This document shows, piece after piece, positions 36,108 through 46,234 of a stretch of DNA of 64,000 bases. The position numbers and the translations under genes are program-made. Source of the DNA: Anaerolineae bacterium. Its GTDB lineage: Bacteria > Chloroflexota > Anaerolineae > Caldilineales > Caldilineaceae. The notes below the pieces were generated by a model that saw only the letters and a program-made list of their open reading frames with translations, did not search any database and was not told the origin of the DNA. Location of the stretch: contig JAUIHI010000028.1 in the NCBI GenBank assembly GCA_030432295.1, forward strand, positions 1 to 64,000, given 5' to 3'. Every line of letters begins with the position of its first letter. Position 1 is the first letter of the stretch.

Positions 36108-36512
36108 ATGGCAAACAGCAAAACAGGCCCGCAAGGGAGTAGTTGGAATATTGCACACATTTTACGGGATATGGCCGTAACTTGGCAACTGATGGGAGAC
36201 CCGCAGGTTTCGGGGCTGCTCAAACTGGCGCTGCCGGTCTTTGCATTTCTCTATTGGGTGTCGCCCATCGACCTGTTGGTGGGTATGCCTTTTGACGATA
36301 TCGCGGTTATGGTTCTCGCCAGCCGGGTCTTTGTCCAGTTGGCCCCACTCGCCGCGGTGGAGCGGGCGATGCGCCGATTGGGCCGTTTTGGCGGCTACTC
36401 CCAGCAGTCCCCGCCCCCATCCGATCAACCGGACAAAGACGTGTGGGATGTGTGGGACGATGACAGCGACGGCAAGACGATTCAAGGGGATTGGCGGGTA
36501 GTGGATGATTAA
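36108..36512 (+). CDS. DUF1232/YkvA-type small membrane protein
   Basis: 134 residues from the ATG at 36108 (GGAG 13 bases upstream). One or two hydrophobic segments (~33-70) contain LPVFAFLYWVSPIDLLVG and PFDDIAVMVLASRVFVQLAP, the DUF1232 signature (SPIDLxP...DDxxVL). The C-terminal tail is acidic and Trp-rich (VWDVWDDDSDG). The family is widespread and of unknown function, in some cases linked to cell envelope. It has its own promoter. Confidence 0.75.
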   Translation: MANSKTGPQGSSWNIAHILRDMAVTWQLMGDPQVSGLLKLALPVFAFLYWVSPIDLLVGMPFDDIAVMVLASRVFVQLAPLAAVERAMRRLGRFGGYSQQSPPPSDQPDKDVWDVWDDDSDGKTIQGDWRVVDD

Positions 36513-36598
36513 AGATGGACAACCCACGATTCAACCCAATACGTCGACTGGAAAAAGGGTAAACCTGTAATTTTCCCAAACAGAGGTTGGAGGCAGCA

Positions 36599-36940
36599 AT
36601 GCGTGTCAAAGAGATCGAAATGGCAATTATGAATCTACCGGCAGCCGAAGTCGGTGCTCTTGCCACTTGGCTGGATAAGTATTATGCCTCTCTTTGGGAA
36701 CAAGAAATTGAAGCTGACATAAATTCAGATCGATTGGACTCATTGCTGGCGGAGATCGACGAAGAAGACGCGATATCAGAACTGTCTACACAGAATCCAC
36801 ACCGCCAGGCCACATTGGCTGCTATTCAAAGTGGAAAATATGCGAGCGTTCTCAGCAACGGTGATTCGTTACCCTCGGATCTATTTGCAGCCAGCAAGAC
36901 AAAAGAAAAGGCAATCGAGGAGCGGCGTTGGGTGCAATGA
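36599..36940 (+). CDS. Putative antitoxin-like small protein
   Basis: 113 residues from the ATG at 36599, with GGAGG 6 bases upstream. Residues ~1-52 (IEMAIMNLPAAEVGALATWL and WEQEIEADINSDRLDSLLAEI) resemble the 'MxxIExAIxxLPxxExxxLxxWFxxxxxxxWDxQIExDxxxGRLDxL' pattern of hypothetical proteins that often precede RelE/ParE-type toxins. Here no toxin follows, and the C-terminal half is unlike that family. I call it an orphan antitoxin-like protein with modest confidence. Confidence 0.5.
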   Translation: MRVKEIEMAIMNLPAAEVGALATWLDKYYASLWEQEIEADINSDRLDSLLAEIDEEDAISELSTQNPHRQATLAAIQSGKYASVLSNGDSLPSDLFAASKTKEKAIEERRWVQ

Positions 36941-37019
36941 CCAACGTTTGATCCACTTGTGCCACTTCAATTATCGCCCATTCAGTTTATTCGTTGAACC
37001 ATTTGCCGGGGAAAAAGCG

Positions 37020-37232
37020 ATGAACGATAATCAACCCAAACCCAAAGCTGAAGACGCCATCAAAGCCGGTCTCCTGGACGACATTCTGGCCCGGATCGAC
37101 GCGGAGTATGCCAACTACAAGCAGACACCCGTCTTCACCTGCCAGGAAGAAGAACTGGCCTACTGGTCACGCATGGCACCGACAGACAGCAACGAAACTT
37201 CATCCAAATCCACTACCGAAAAGTCAGACTGA
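37020..37232 (+). CDS. Small hypothetical protein coupled to a MerR-like regulator
   Basis: 70 residues from the ATG at 37020, with GGGGA upstream. Sequence is acidic and hydrophilic (DDILARIDAEYANYKQTP, EEELAYWSRMAP). I do not recognise the family. Its stop codon overlaps the next start (TGATG), so it is translated together with the MerR-like coiled-coil protein and is probably a partner or small adaptor. Confidence 0.6.
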   Translation: MNDNQPKPKAEDAIKAGLLDDILARIDAEYANYKQTPVFTCQEEELAYWSRMAPTDSNETSSKSTTEKSD

Positions 37233-37888
37233 TGAGCGAACAGAGCGCCTCCTACTCCGTCAAGGAAAGCACCAGCCAGGGCTTCTCCGAAGTGACCGAA
37301 CTGCTCGACGTCGCGCCGGGGACTCTGCGCCGCTGGATTCAGCGTTTCGCTCCCTATCTGCAAACCACGGCCACCGAGAGCAGCAGCCGCTACACTGCCT
37401 CTGATGTGGAGACGCTGAGTATTGTGCGTGGGCTGCTGGCCGAGGGCAACACCTACGAGCAGATCGCCCATCGGTTGAAAGTGATGCAGTCGGCCCACCA
37501 ATCCCAGATTGTCGAGGGTGATGAGGAGCCAACGCCCCGACCGCTGGCGACCCCTAATGCGGGCCAGCTAAACCGGGCGGTGGGCGACGCAGTGCAGACT
37601 ATCACCGACACCCAAAAGGCGATCCTCAACAGCCAGACTTCCATCCGGGATCTGTTGGGGGTGGTGGTGCAGGACAACTTCAACCTGAAAGAGGAAAACC
37701 GCAAACTGCGGGAACGGATGCTGGAAATTGAGCGGGTGCAGGCCGAGTATCAGCGCCGGGAAGAGACCCGCAAAGAACGTCTGGAGAGCCGCCTGCGCGC
37801 ACTCGAAGGCACCCTCGGCGCATTGCAGCAGCAGGTGGCCCACTGGGTAGAGCTACAGCGCCAGCGCCGTCGGAGCTGGTTTTGGTAA
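37232..37888 (+). CDS. MerR-like HTH protein with coiled coil
   Basis: 218 residues. Residues ~17-85 form a MerR-type helix-turn-helix (FSEVTELLDVAPGTLRRWIQRF, in part; SRYTASDVETLSIVRGLLAEG and TYEQIAHRLKVM). Residues ~110-205 are a long coiled coil rich in Glu/Arg, and the protein ends in QRRRSWFW. No membrane segment and no metal-binding Cys. This layout is typical of MerR-like chromosome-associated or regulatory proteins; the target is unknown. Translation is coupled to the 70-residue protein upstream. Confidence 0.75.
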   Translation: MSEQSASYSVKESTSQGFSEVTELLDVAPGTLRRWIQRFAPYLQTTATESSSRYTASDVETLSIVRGLLAEGNTYEQIAHRLKVMQSAHQSQIVEGDEEPTPRPLATPNAGQLNRAVGDAVQTITDTQKAILNSQTSIRDLLGVVVQDNFNLKEENRKLRERMLEIERVQAEYQRREETRKERLESRLRALEGTLGALQQQVAHWVELQRQRRRSWFW

Positions 37889-37928
37889 AAAAGGGACTGG
37901 GGACTGGGCGATTTCCAGTCACCAATCT

Positions 37929-39329
37929 CTACTCCACAATCTCCAATTCTCTTTTACTGACGAACGTCTCCGCCAGCAGCGGTTCCCCCACCAGATCGTA
38001 CTCCATCGCGCCGTTGATATGCACTTCCATCATCGAGCCAATCGGCGCGCCAGAGACGCCGGGGACCAGTACCAACCCGTCCACTTCCGGAGCGTCCCGG
38101 TAGCTGCGGCCTAAAAGAAGCGGGTCTCCGCTGCCTTCGATCTCCCCTTCGCCCTCGACCAAAATTTCCAACATTCGCCCCACCAGCGCCTGATTCTTGC
38201 GCAGGCTGATGGGCTGCTGCACTTCCATCAGCCGCCCGTAGCGTTCCTGCTTTATCTCCTCCGCCACCTGATCCGGCAATGTGGCCGACGGCGTGCCCGG
38301 CTCCGGGCTGAAGGTGAACGCGCCCACTTTGTCGAATTCGATGGCTTTGGCAAAGTCGAGCAGCCCCTGAAATTCTTCTTCCGTCTCGCCGGGATAGCCG
38401 ACAATAAAAGTCGTACGCAGGGCGATGTCGGGCATGGCCGCGCGCAGCTTTGCCATGTGGTCGTAGACCATTTCCAGACGGCTGGGACGGCGCATCCGCT
38501 TGAGGGTGCGGGGGTCGCCGTGTTGCAAGGGCATATCCAAATAGGGGACAATCTTCGGCTGGCTCGCCATCACCTCCACCAGTTCGTCGGTGACGTGGCC
38601 GGGGTAGGCGTACATCAGACGGATCCAGCGCAGGTCGCTGCTGGTGCGGTTGCCCAGTGCGGCGAGAAGGCGGGGCAGACTGTTGGGTTCGCCCCAATCC
38701 CGCCCGTAATCTGTGCTGTCCTGGGCCACCAGCACCAGTTCCTTTGCGCCCGCGGCTACCAGTGCGTTGGCCTCGTCCACAATCGCTTCCAGGGGGCGAC
38801 TGCGCAGTTTGCCCTTAAAACTGGGAATTGTGCAGAAGGCGCAGGGCGCGTTGCAGCCATCGGAAATCTTCAGATAGGCGCTGCCCGCGGCCACAGGTGG
38901 ACGGGGGACCGCGGCTTCGTAGCTTTCGTCCGGGTCGCCGAGCAGAGAGTACTGCTGGAGCTTGCGCCGCTTGCTACTGCCATTGCCTCGGATGCCATTG
39001 ACCAGCTCCATCACATCCATCCAGCGCCGGGTTCCCAGCAGCCCATCCACGCCAGGGACGCGAGCCAGCACTTCTTCCCCGTTGCGCTGGGCCAGACAGC
39101 CCGCGGCAATGAGCATCTGCCCCCGCTTCTTCGTACCAGCCAGTTCCTGCAAGACGCCAATTGACTCTTCTTTGGCCGCTTCCAGAAAGCCGCAGGTGTT
39201 GACAATCAGCACATCGGCCCGGGCCGCGTTGGTGGTGGCTCGCAGGTCGGCCTGCTGCAATAGCATTTCCATGCCGTCGCTGTCCACTTTGTTTTTGGGG
39301 CAGCCCATTGTAATCAAATGATATTTCAA
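37929..39329 (-). CDS. rimO: Ribosomal protein uS12 methylthiotransferase RimO
   Basis: 466 residues. It inserts sulfur and a methyl group at Asp89 of ribosomal protein S12 with two [4Fe-4S] clusters and SAM. The N-terminal UPF0004 domain begins [11 protein letters not shown] with cluster Cys residues also in VNTCGFLE and AAGCLAQR; the radical-SAM motif is CNAPCAFC (three Cys, CxxxCxxC); the C-terminal TRAM domain begins near [19 protein letters not shown] with VDS separates RimO from MiaB. Its ATG overlaps the stop of the phosphoesterase gene upstream (ATGA). Confidence 0.95.
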   Translation of the reverse strand: MKYHLITMGCPKNKVDSDGMEMLLQQADLRATTNAARADVLIVNTCGFLEAAKEESIGVLQELAGTKKRGQMLIAAGCLAQRNGEEVLARVPGVDGLLGTRRWMDVMELVNGIRGNGSSKRRKLQQYSLLGDPDESYEAAVPRPPVAAGSAYLKISDGCNAPCAFCTIPSFKGKLRSRPLEAIVDEANALVAAGAKELVLVAQDSTDYGRDWGEPNSLPRLLAALGNRTSSDLRWIRLMYAYPGHVTDELVEVMASQPKIVPYLDMPLQHGDPRTLKRMRRPSRLEMVYDHMAKLRAAMPDIALRTTFIVGYPGETEEEFQGLLDFAKAIEFDKVGAFTFSPEPGTPSATLPDQVAEEIKQERYGRLMEVQQPISLRKNQALVGRMLEILVEGEGEIEGSGDPLLLGRSYRDAPEVDGLVLVPGVSGAPIGSMMEVHINGAMEYDLVGEPLLAETFVSKRELEIVE

Positions 39330-39955
39330 GGATCGATCTCCAGTATCCGATAGGGATAGACATTCATCACATCTGTTTCTTCATAACGAGTACAGGTGAT
39401 GGCGTCGTTGCGGTAGATATGAATGTGGCCGTGGAGCAGATAGCGAGGCCGGAAGTAGCGCATAAAGGCCAGAAAGGATCTGAAACCCGTGTGTGCCCGG
39501 TCGGTCTCGTCGTGGATGCCCCTGGGCGGCGAATGGCAGACCAGCACATCCAGCCAGCGCCCGTGGCGTATCCGATTGTAGAGAAGGCCGGGGATCATCC
39601 GGGCGATGTTGCCCCACATTTCGCTGTCGGTGTATTGAAAAGGCCCCCGGTTATAACGAATCGACCCTTCCAGCCCGGCCAGCAACAGCCCCTGCTCGCA
39701 ATAGGTTTGCCCGTGCAGATTGACAGCCCCACCCGGCGCGCTCACCACCGTATTGTTGGACCAATACTCAGCGATCTGGGCGTGGTTGCCGTAGACAAAA
39801 TAGGCTGGTTTGTCCAGCATACTCACAATGTAGTCCACGTAGTAGTAGGGCAGATCGCCACAACTCAGAATCAGGTCGACCTGACCGATCTGGCTGCGAA
39901 TGCCGGGGCTGTAGAGAGAAGGGACGATTTTGTCGCTGATGGTGAGTATACGCAT
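39326..39955 (-). CDS. Calcineurin-like metallophosphoesterase
   Basis: 209 residues from the ATG at 39955 (codon 14 of the open frame, start of the fold). The family motifs are SCGDL, YGNHA, CHSPPRG and HGHIH. The first motif, normally DxH, reads SDKIV, so one metal-ligand His is missing; I believe this is common in Chloroflexota relatives of this 'SPGIR..LPYYY' type, but cannot check. It probably hydrolyses phosphomonoesters or diesters. It is coupled to rimO by a four-base overlap. Confidence 0.82.
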   Translation of the reverse strand: MRILTISDKIVPSLYSPGIRSQIGQVDLILSCGDLPYYYVDYIVSMLDKPAYFVYGNHAQIAEYWSNNTVVSAPGGAVNLHGQTYCEQGLLLAGLEGSIRYNRGPFQYTDSEMWGNIARMIPGLLYNRIRHGRWLDVLVCHSPPRGIHDETDRAHTGFRSFLAFMRYFRPRYLLHGHIHIYRNDAITCTRYEETDVMNVYPYRILEIDP

Positions 39956-40045
39956 AACTGAGCTATTGTAGCACTGCGCGGAAAGGGGGGTCAAAGAGGA
40001 GAGGGTGTGGGTTGCAAATTTCGGGTTGCAGCGAGCTCTAACTAT

Positions 40046-42037
40046 TCATTGCTCACCGCCGCTGACTGTCCAATCTGCCTGGAATAGCTCTACCATTCGT
40101 GCGTAAAGCCCAGGCACATTCACCAGCAGGCTCACCTCCCGATTAATTTTGTGGCTGATCTCCCCGCCGTTGACGCTGCCCACCAACAGCCAGCGCTCGT
40201 CGCCAATCGCCAGCGAGCCAGCTTTGGCGTGGATACCCGCGCCGGCCGGGTTGCCTGTCGCCGCCTGAATGTTCAGTCCTTCCGCCTGGGCGACCAGCCG
40301 CAGATAGTCGGCGGTGGCCCGGTTGCCCCTGTCGTCGCCCGGTTCGTCGAAGTAGCTGTCCAGCAGCACCCGCACCAGCGCCCCCCGCCGTGCAGCGTCG
40401 ATCAGTCCAGCCAAGCGGAGGTTGGGGTCTGCCACGGGATTGCTGAAAGTGTCGCCCCAATATTTGTGCTCGTATAACTGCACCCAGCGGATTTCGTCGC
40501 CCGATGCAGCCCGGTCCAGCAGTGCAGCCAACGGATTGTCTGGACGGGTCGAATCTTCCGGCGTGGTCAGCAGGGCAAAAGTAAAATCTCCCGTATACGT
40601 CACCTGCTGACGGAAAGGCGCGGGGCGCAGTTCTTCCGGCGGCAGATCCGGCGGCGTATAGCCTTCCGGGGGACCGTCTTTGGTTGGGTCATAGGGACGC
40701 AAGTCCCAGAAAATCTCCGGCTGCCAGTCGTGGGCAAAGAGCGCGGCCAACTGCTCCGTCACAGCCGCCGCGTCGGTGAAAAGATAGAGACCCCGGCGGC
40801 CCGGCGGCACACTGTTGTTGACCGGTGCTGGCATCGAATCCGTCGTCAGATTCTCTGTGCCGACAAAAGCGCGGGCGCTATCCGCAATCCCATATTTGGC
40901 GTGCAGGAAACGGTAGCGGGGACGGAAACCGTTGGGCGCGTCGGCCCGGCTGTCCAGAAAGTAGACCTGCCCGCCCGCTTTGACAATCTGCGCCACCGAC
41001 CAGCGCTGAAGATCGCTGATGCCGCCGGTCGGTCCCCCTTCCAGCAACAGACGCACAGCCACACCCCGCTGGGCCGCGGCTGCTATCTCCTGGGCCAGGA
41101 GCGGATGCTCCAGCGTGTAAAGGGAAAGTGCCAGACTGCTCTGCGCACTGCGAAAAAAGTCGGCCATCGGCTCGTAGAGTCCGTCCGGGCCGATGGCGAG
41201 GGTGAGGGTTCCACTGGCCGGAATGGGCTGGGTTTGCGGTTGCCAGTCCGCTTGCCGGTCTGCTTGCCGGTCCGCTTGCCAAAGCCGCCAGCCGGGGAAG
41301 AAAACCTGTCGCCCCCAGGCCAGATCAGCCACATCCCCGCTCCAATCCGCCGCGCTGTCGGTGTCGGCGAAGGAGCCAGCCCCAGCCGGTTTGCGACGGA
41401 ACACCTGCCCTTCGCTGCCAATCGCGCCCCGGTTGTAGAGCTGGGCCGCGGTCCCGTTCCACCCCGCGGGAATCAGACTTTCGTCGCCGTAGACCAGCAC
41501 ATCCACGGCCTGCCCATCCGGCGTTACGAGTTGGATCGCCCCACCGCTGTTGGTCAGCCGGGGCGCGTTGCCGGTCAGGTCTGGTACGGTCGGGTCGTCG
41601 TCGCCGCCCCATTCGCAGCCCGGGGCGAAGCCGAATGTGCGGCGGAAGATCGTGGGGTCTGCCGTACACCAGAGACCCGTGTGGACAGGAATTGCCAGTG
41701 TACTGGTGATGGGAAAAGTGGCTGTGCGCCCGTTGCCATTGATCTGCCAGCCAGCCAGCGGTGCAGCAATTGGCCCGTTGTTCCAGAGCCAGAGCGCTTC
41801 GTCCCCTTCGCCGCTGATGGCGCTGTCGATGTGGGCCGCCGCAATCAACAATCGGGGCGCAGGTGGGCGCTGGATCAGAGGCAGGTAGAGGGTAGAGGTA
41901 ATCGGATCGGCGGTGGAAAGGCGCAGAGGAAAGGATGCATTTGCCGATGGCGTCGGAGCCATCAGGGCAACCAAACAGAGAAACAGAAGAATCACTGGCG
42001 CTGAGAAAACCAGCCAGCGCTGTGGTCGCTGGGCCAT
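40046..42037 (-). CDS. Secreted lamin-tail and phospholipase-D-like domain protein
   Basis: 663 residues. An N-terminal signal or membrane anchor (~8-33) is followed by the motif LYLPLIQR (50-57), a lamin-tail-like beta domain (~65-245) and two phospholipase-D half-domains. Each half has the His-x-Lys of the HKD motif: HAK at 379-381 and HAK at 603-605 (the latter with GDERWLLVGSVNGG), so the pair could form one active site. PLD-fold secreted enzymes cut phospholipids or nucleic acids; lamin-tail domains often accompany extracellular nucleases. The linker contains a 12-bp tandem repeat (QADR)n. A substrate cannot be assigned. Confidence 0.82.
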   Translation of the reverse strand: MAQRPQRWLVFSAPVILLFLCLVALMAPTPSANASFPLRLSTADPITSTLYLPLIQRPPAPRLLIAAAHIDSAISGEGDEALWLWNNGPIAAPLAGWQINGNGRTATFPITSTLAIPVHTGLWCTADPTIFRRTFGFAPGCEWGGDDDPTVPDLTGNAPRLTNSGGAIQLVTPDGQAVDVLVYGDESLIPAGWNGTAAQLYNRGAIGSEGQVFRRKPAGAGSFADTDSAADWSGDVADLAWGRQVFFPGWRLWQADRQADRQADWQPQTQPIPASGTLTLAIGPDGLYEPMADFFRSAQSSLALSLYTLEHPLLAQEIAAAAQRGVAVRLLLEGGPTGGISDLQRWSVAQIVKAGGQVYFLDSRADAPNGFRPRYRFLHAKYGIADSARAFVGTENLTTDSMPAPVNNSVPPGRRGLYLFTDAAAVTEQLAALFAHDWQPEIFWDLRPYDPTKDGPPEGYTPPDLPPEELRPAPFRQQVTYTGDFTFALLTTPEDSTRPDNPLAALLDRAASGDEIRWVQLYEHKYWGDTFSNPVADPNLRLAGLIDAARRGALVRVLLDSYFDEPGDDRGNRATADYLRLVAQAEGLNIQAATGNPAGAGIHAKAGSLAIGDERWLLVGSVNGGEISHKINREVSLLVNVPGLYARMVELFQADWTVSGGEQ
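41240..41280. repeat. 12-bp in-frame tandem repeat in the PLD-protein gene
   Basis: Units TTGCCAGTCCGC, TTGCCGGTCTGC, TTGCCGGTCCGC and a partial TTGCC. It codes for QADRQADRQADWQ in the linker between lamin-tail and PLD domains; copy number could vary between strains without a frameshift. Confidence 0.75.
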
Positions 42038-42088
42038 CGTCTGTCCCCACAGAAAGTGTCTACAAAAAAGCGCAGATGTCGAGGAAAC

Positions 42089-42146
42089 CGATCACAAAGC
42101 CACAAAGAAGAGGAAGTGGCTATCTTTCTTTGTGGCTTTGTGATCG
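42089..42146. repeat. 21-bp perfect inverted repeat
   Basis: Arms 42089-42109 and 42126-42146 are perfectly complementary (21 of 21) around a 16-base spacer. The sequence is of the intergenic 'atcacaaagccacaaag' type. It lies between the CcmI-like gene end and the start of the PLD gene and probably acts as a terminator or mRNA-stabilising hairpin for the ccm genes. Confidence 0.75.
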
Positions 42147-42155
42147 AAATTTACT

Positions 42156-42704
42156 TTACGCAGGCGTTCCGCAGTTGGCACAGAATTTGTGTTGCGGGGC
42201 CAGAGCCTGACCGCAGTTGGTACAGAAACGAACAGGGGCTTCTCCAGCGGGCGCTGCCACAGCCGGGGCCAGTGCTGGCGCTGTTGACGCGGCTGGCGCG
42301 GCTACCTGCGCCGCTGCTGGCGTTGCCACCGGCGCAGATTTGCCATTCACTGCAACCGGGGCTGTGCGGGTCTTGCGCAGACGGGCAATCTCCACCTCCA
42401 ACGTCTCGTCCAAATGCGCGCTCTGGGGCGCGAGTTTGTCGATCTGTTGCAGATAGCCGATGGCCTGCTGACGCAGCCGGGCGTTGAAGCGTTCGTAATC
42501 TTCTGCGCTGAGTTTGCCCACCTGGTGGTCAAACTCCAGGTCTTTGATGGCAACCAATACCCCATCTTTGCGGCTGATCAGTTCGGTGAGCCGGTCGTCT
42601 TCGATAGGCACATCCGGCGCGGCTCGGCTGAGCAGAGGCCAAAGCACATAAACCCCTGCACCGGCAGAGAGGAGAAGGGCGAGAAGGAAAGTGGTCCAGA
42701 GCAT
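42156..42704 (-). CDS. CcmI-like membrane protein with zinc-ribbon tail
   Basis: 182 residues from the ATG at 42704, which starts just before the only membrane helix (LWTTFLLALLLSAGAGVYVLW, in part). The part after the helix (RLTELISRKDGVLVAIKDLEFDHQVGKLSAEDYERF, in parts) is the CcmI-like 'LExDxxxGKLSxxDYxxL' pattern; then an Ala/Pro-rich linker and a C-terminal zinc ribbon with CTNCG and CANCG. CcmI binds apocytochrome in cytochrome c maturation. It lies 104 bases downstream of ccmF, supporting a role there; the zinc ribbon is unusual. Confidence 0.65.
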   Translation of the reverse strand: MLWTTFLLALLLSAGAGVYVLWPLLSRAAPDVPIEDDRLTELISRKDGVLVAIKDLEFDHQVGKLSAEDYERFNARLRQQAIGYLQQIDKLAPQSAHLDETLEVEIARLRKTRTAPVAVNGKSAPVATPAAAQVAAPAASTAPALAPAVAAPAGEAPVRFCTNCGQALAPQHKFCANCGTPA

Positions 42705-42808
42705 AGGAAACAGCCTTATGGCAGGTAGAAAAGATACAAATTTACAGGTCGAAGGTGGCAGGCGACGGCGCAATCATTGCGCATTCCGCCGTCTGCCTTC
42801 CCCATTCA

Positions 42809-44803
42809 TCAGTCCCCGGCAGCGGCAACCGCAGCCCCGACGGGTATATTCGTTGTGCGTTTGACGGGATGGGGCCAACTGGCGATGAGCGTGCCCAAAA
42901 TCAGCACCAGACCACCGATCCACATCCAAGCAGTGAGCGGGTTGATGAAGATCGTAAGTGTGACGGTCGATCCGCCATTCTCCCAGCCGTTGAGCAGAAC
43001 GTAGACATCTTCCGTCAGCGTCATACGCAGGCCAACTTCACTGGTAGGCATATCCGGCGTCTTGTCGTAGAGGTTGCGCAGGGGCAGGAGTGAGCCGACC
43101 ATTTTTCCGTTGCTGTCGTGGACGATCATCCGCGCCCCGATCTCCGTGCGATTGGAAGCCCGGTTGTTTTCCAGCCCCACATACGTCAATTCATAGCCGC
43201 CCAACTCAACTTTCGCGCCGGGGGCCAGGGTGACATTTGTCGTCTGCTGGAAGAATTCGTTGCCAATGATGGCGACCGCAATCATCACCATCCCCAGGTG
43301 GACGATATAGCCGCCGTAGCGCCGCCCGTTGCGCCGCATCAGACTGCCCATAGCCACAAAGACATTTTCGTTGTTGGTCATCCGTCGGGCAATGACACCC
43401 CGCACAAATTCCTGGACGATTGTAGCTGTGGCAAAGGCGCAGATGGCCAGCCCAACCGACGGCCAGGGATTGGGGGTGAGGAAGATAGCCAGCACACCCA
43501 TTACCACACCAGCAATCAAAGGCCAGGTGAACTGTTGGCGCAAGGCTTTCATCCCGGTGCGCCGCCAGCCCAGCAGAGGGCCAATACCCATCAGTAAAAA
43601 GAGGAGCAGAAAGAGCGGGCCGTTGACTTTGTTGAAGAAGGGGGCCGCCACACTGATACGCTCACCGGTCAGGATTTCGCTGAACATCGGGAAAAACGTG
43701 CCCCAGAGGGTGGCAAAAGTGATGCTGGCAAAGAGCCAGTTGTTGCCCAGAAAGGCAGCTTCCCGGCTGGAATAGGAGTCGATGGACTGTTCGTCTTTGA
43801 GCAGATAGAGCCGTTTGAAGAGCAGCCAGAGAAAGCCAAAGACAATCAGAATCATAAAGCCCAGGAAGAGGGGGCCGACATCGCTCAGGGCGAAACTATG
43901 CACACTTTCCAGCACACCGCTGCGGGTGGTGAATGTGCCCAAAATGACCAGGAAATAGGTGAGCCAGATCAGCACCACATTCCAAACCTTCATGACACCC
44001 CGCTGCTCCTGAATAATAATGCTGTGCAGAAAGGCCGTGCCCGTCAGCCAGGGCAGGAAGCTGGCATTCTCTACCGGGTCCCAGGCCCAATAGCCGCCCC
44101 AGCCTAACTCCATATAGGCCCACTGGCTGCCCATCAGAATCCCCGCGGAGAGGAACATCCACGGGATGAGAGTCCAGCGGCGCACAGTGCGCACCCATTC
44201 GTTGCCCACCCGTTTGCTGATCAGCGCGCCCACAGCAAAGGCAAAGGGAACCGCCAGCCCTACATAGCCCAGATAGAGCATCACCGGGTGGATGACCATC
44301 CAGTAATTTTGCAGGAGCGGATTCAGCCCCTGGCCGTCGGCGGGAATGAAGGTGGACTGTTTGAAGGGATTGGCAGCGAAGACGAGCAGAATGAGGAAAA
44401 AGAGAGATGTCCCCAGCATCACAGCATTGACGTAAGGCATCAGCACCTGATGGCGACGGCGATTGAACACGGCCACCGCCACGCTGTAGAGGGAGAGCAG
44501 CAGTGACCAGAAAAGCAGACTGCCCGCCTGCCCGCCCCACAGAGCCGAAAACTTGTAAAAGTTGGGCAGCGCCCGTTCCGAGTGGTTCCAGACATAAGTG
44601 AGTTGGAACTGATCGGAGAGCAGGCCATACCAGAGCATTATCGCCGCAATGCCCACCAGACCAGCCACAGCGTAGACAGCGTGAAAGCTGCTCTCTACCA
44701 GCCGCTGGTTGCGCAGTTGCCCGCCAGCAAAGCCAAATACAACACCTGCACCAGAGAGAACCAGCGCTGTAACAAGAATTAGATAACCGATGTTGAATAG
44801 CAT
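42809..44803 (-). CDS. ccmF: Cytochrome c haem lyase subunit CcmF
   Basis: 664 residues with about 14 membrane helices. CcmF takes haem from CcmE and, with CcmH, joins it to CXXCH motifs outside the membrane. The tryptophan-rich WWD motif ([18 protein letters not shown]) is at 235-252, and conserved histidines in [10 protein letters not shown] (~172) and in the [12 protein letters not shown] segment follow. The last ~130 residues form the periplasmic domain ([15 protein letters not shown] onward). It is in a row with ccmG and ccmH, close to the multihaem cytochromes it must serve. Confidence 0.95.
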   Translation of the reverse strand: MLFNIGYLILVTALVLSGAGVVFGFAGGQLRNQRLVESSFHAVYAVAGLVGIAAIMLWYGLLSDQFQLTYVWNHSERALPNFYKFSALWGGQAGSLLFWSLLLSLYSVAVAVFNRRRHQVLMPYVNAVMLGTSLFFLILLVFAANPFKQSTFIPADGQGLNPLLQNYWMVIHPVMLYLGYVGLAVPFAFAVGALISKRVGNEWVRTVRRWTLIPWMFLSAGILMGSQWAYMELGWGGYWAWDPVENASFLPWLTGTAFLHSIIIQEQRGVMKVWNVVLIWLTYFLVILGTFTTRSGVLESVHSFALSDVGPLFLGFMILIVFGFLWLLFKRLYLLKDEQSIDSYSSREAAFLGNNWLFASITFATLWGTFFPMFSEILTGERISVAAPFFNKVNGPLFLLLFLLMGIGPLLGWRRTGMKALRQQFTWPLIAGVVMGVLAIFLTPNPWPSVGLAICAFATATIVQEFVRGVIARRMTNNENVFVAMGSLMRRNGRRYGGYIVHLGMVMIAVAIIGNEFFQQTTNVTLAPGAKVELGGYELTYVGLENNRASNRTEIGARMIVHDSNGKMVGSLLPLRNLYDKTPDMPTSEVGLRMTLTEDVYVLLNGWENGGSTVTLTIFINPLTAWMWIGGLVLILGTLIASWPHPVKRTTNIPVGAAVAAAGD

Positions 44804-44905
44804 AGGGATTCTTTCCTAAATGAACGAAGTGAGCAGCACTCTTTCAAAGAAACGTGAGACGTGCAACGTGAGGGTAAGCGACGATTTCACGTTTCACGAC
44901 ACGCC

Positions 44906-45493
44906 TCACTTAGGCCGAATTTTCGCCAGAAACCCATCCATCTGGGCCTGGCTGGTGATGGGACCGACGATCACATCGACGATTTTACCTTCGGGATCGA
45001 TGAAAAATGTCTCTGGCACGCCCTGAATGCCGTAGCGCCGGGCCACCTGACTGCGCAGGTCTGGCCCGTTGGGATAGGTGATGTCGTACTCGGCCAGATA
45101 GGCTTTGGCCGCGGGTTCCTGGTCCAGATAGTCCAGCCCCAAAAAGATAATGCCGTTGCCCTGCTCCCGTCGCCAGGTGCTTTCCAGCATCGCGGCCTCT
45201 TCCCGGCAGGGGTCGCACCAACTGGCCCAGAAGTTGACCATCACCCCCTGGCCCCGCAGATCGTCCAGATTGATAGTCTCCCCTTCAAAGGTGGTGAACT
45301 CCAAAGGGGGAGCGAGACCCTCGGCCCGGTGTTCGGTCTTGGCTGTGCCCAGACGCATAGCGAGAAAGATGACAAAAATCAAAGGCACAAGCACAAAAAT
45401 AGCTCGCCAGATTACCACCGCTTTGGACACCGGAGCCGTTTCGCTCGGGAGATCAGGCAGGGGACCCGTCTGGGTTTCGGTCATTTCAGTCAT
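44906..45493 (-). CDS. ccmG: Thioredoxin-like protein CcmG/DsbE
   Basis: 195 residues from the ATG at 45493, which overlaps the ccmH stop by 8 bases. A membrane anchor (~27-46) is followed by a thioredoxin fold: [13 protein letters not shown] holds the redox pair Cys93/Cys96, GVPETFFID is the cis-proline loop. It keeps apocytochrome CXXCH thiols reduced before haem attachment. The acidic insertion LDYLDQEP is typical of CcmG. Confidence 0.92.
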   Translation of the reverse strand: MTEMTETQTGPLPDLPSETAPVSKAVVIWRAIFVLVPLIFVIFLAMRLGTAKTEHRAEGLAPPLEFTTFEGETINLDDLRGQGVMVNFWASWCDPCREEAAMLESTWRREQGNGIIFLGLDYLDQEPAAKAYLAEYDITYPNGPDLRSQVARRYGIQGVPETFFIDPEGKIVDVIVGPITSQAQMDGFLAKIRPK

Positions 45494-46004
45494 AACGGGA
45501 AAGCTCCTGCTCCAACTTCTGTGAATAGTCATCGGCCTGGGCCGCGGTTTGTGCCCCGGTTGTTTCAGCCCCGGAAGGGTCGGATGCGGACTGGGGCCGG
45601 ATCATTCGACGAATGCCGTACCAGACGAAAAGGCCGCCACCCACCAGTCCCAGCACTGGCAGAATCCACGCCAGCCAGTTGAAGCCCTCCGTGGGCGGCT
45701 GACCGTAGACCTGTGGCCCGTACTGTTCGGCAAAATATTCCCGAATCTCCACTTCGCTGGCTCCCTCGGCCAGTTTGATGGCGATCATATCCTTCATCTG
45801 CTCACAGGCTTTGAGTTCGCAGGCATCCAGACGCACGCCGCTGCACAGGGGACACCAGAGACCCCGGGCCACTTCGTTCACCTGATCCGCCGTGATGGCG
45901 CTGGTGTCGGGCGTGGGCGTCTGGGCATATGTCGCGCTCGTGAATGACAAAAGAATAAGGGAAAAGACAAGAATACGGATGAAGGAAATGGAACGAATTT
46001 TCAC
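45486..46004 (-). CDS. ccmH: Cytochrome c-type biogenesis protein CcmH (CcmL)
   Basis: 172 residues: signal peptide (~1-27, cleaved near TYAQ), then a helical domain with the redox motif LWCPLCSG (Cys51, Cys54) and a C-terminal membrane helix (~110-128). CcmH reduces apocytochrome disulfides with CcmG. The usual motif is LRCxxCQ; here Arg and Gln are replaced (LWCPLCSG) and two further Cys (DACELKAC) follow, a variant I have seen described for Gram-positive-like and Chloroflexota proteins but cannot verify here. First gene of the ccmHGF row. Confidence 0.88.
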   Translation of the reverse strand: MKIRSISFIRILVFSLILLSFTSATYAQTPTPDTSAITADQVNEVARGLWCPLCSGVRLDACELKACEQMKDMIAIKLAEGASEVEIREYFAEQYGPQVYGQPPTEGFNWLAWILPVLGLVGGGLFVWYGIRRMIRPQSASDPSGAETTGAQTAAQADDYSQKLEQELSRYD

Positions 46005-46148
46005 GGATAAAATCTGCCTTATTCAAGCTCTGCCTATGCGGAGCGAAAGAATCGATGAAATTAATATCTGACTGGATGGTTGCCTGAGTATACCACATCC
46101 ACGCCTAGTCACTGCAAGGAATTTTCCGATTTTCAATTTTGAAAGAAA

Positions 46149-46177
46149 ACCTGCCAGGCCCAAAAGACCTGGCAGGT
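46149..46177 (-). terminator. Hairpin terminator of the 10-haem cytochrome gene
   Basis: Perfect 10-bp arms ACCTGCCAGG (46149-46158) and its complement (46168-46177), followed on the minus strand by TTTTCTTTC. The stem is of the widely repeated CCTGGCAGGT type; a related palindrome (AGACCTGGCAGGTCT) is at 29099-29113. Confidence 0.7.
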
Positions 46178-46234
46178 CTCTGCCTTCACGTTTCACGCAT
46201 CACACATCGCGTTCCACGTATCACATGCTACGTA

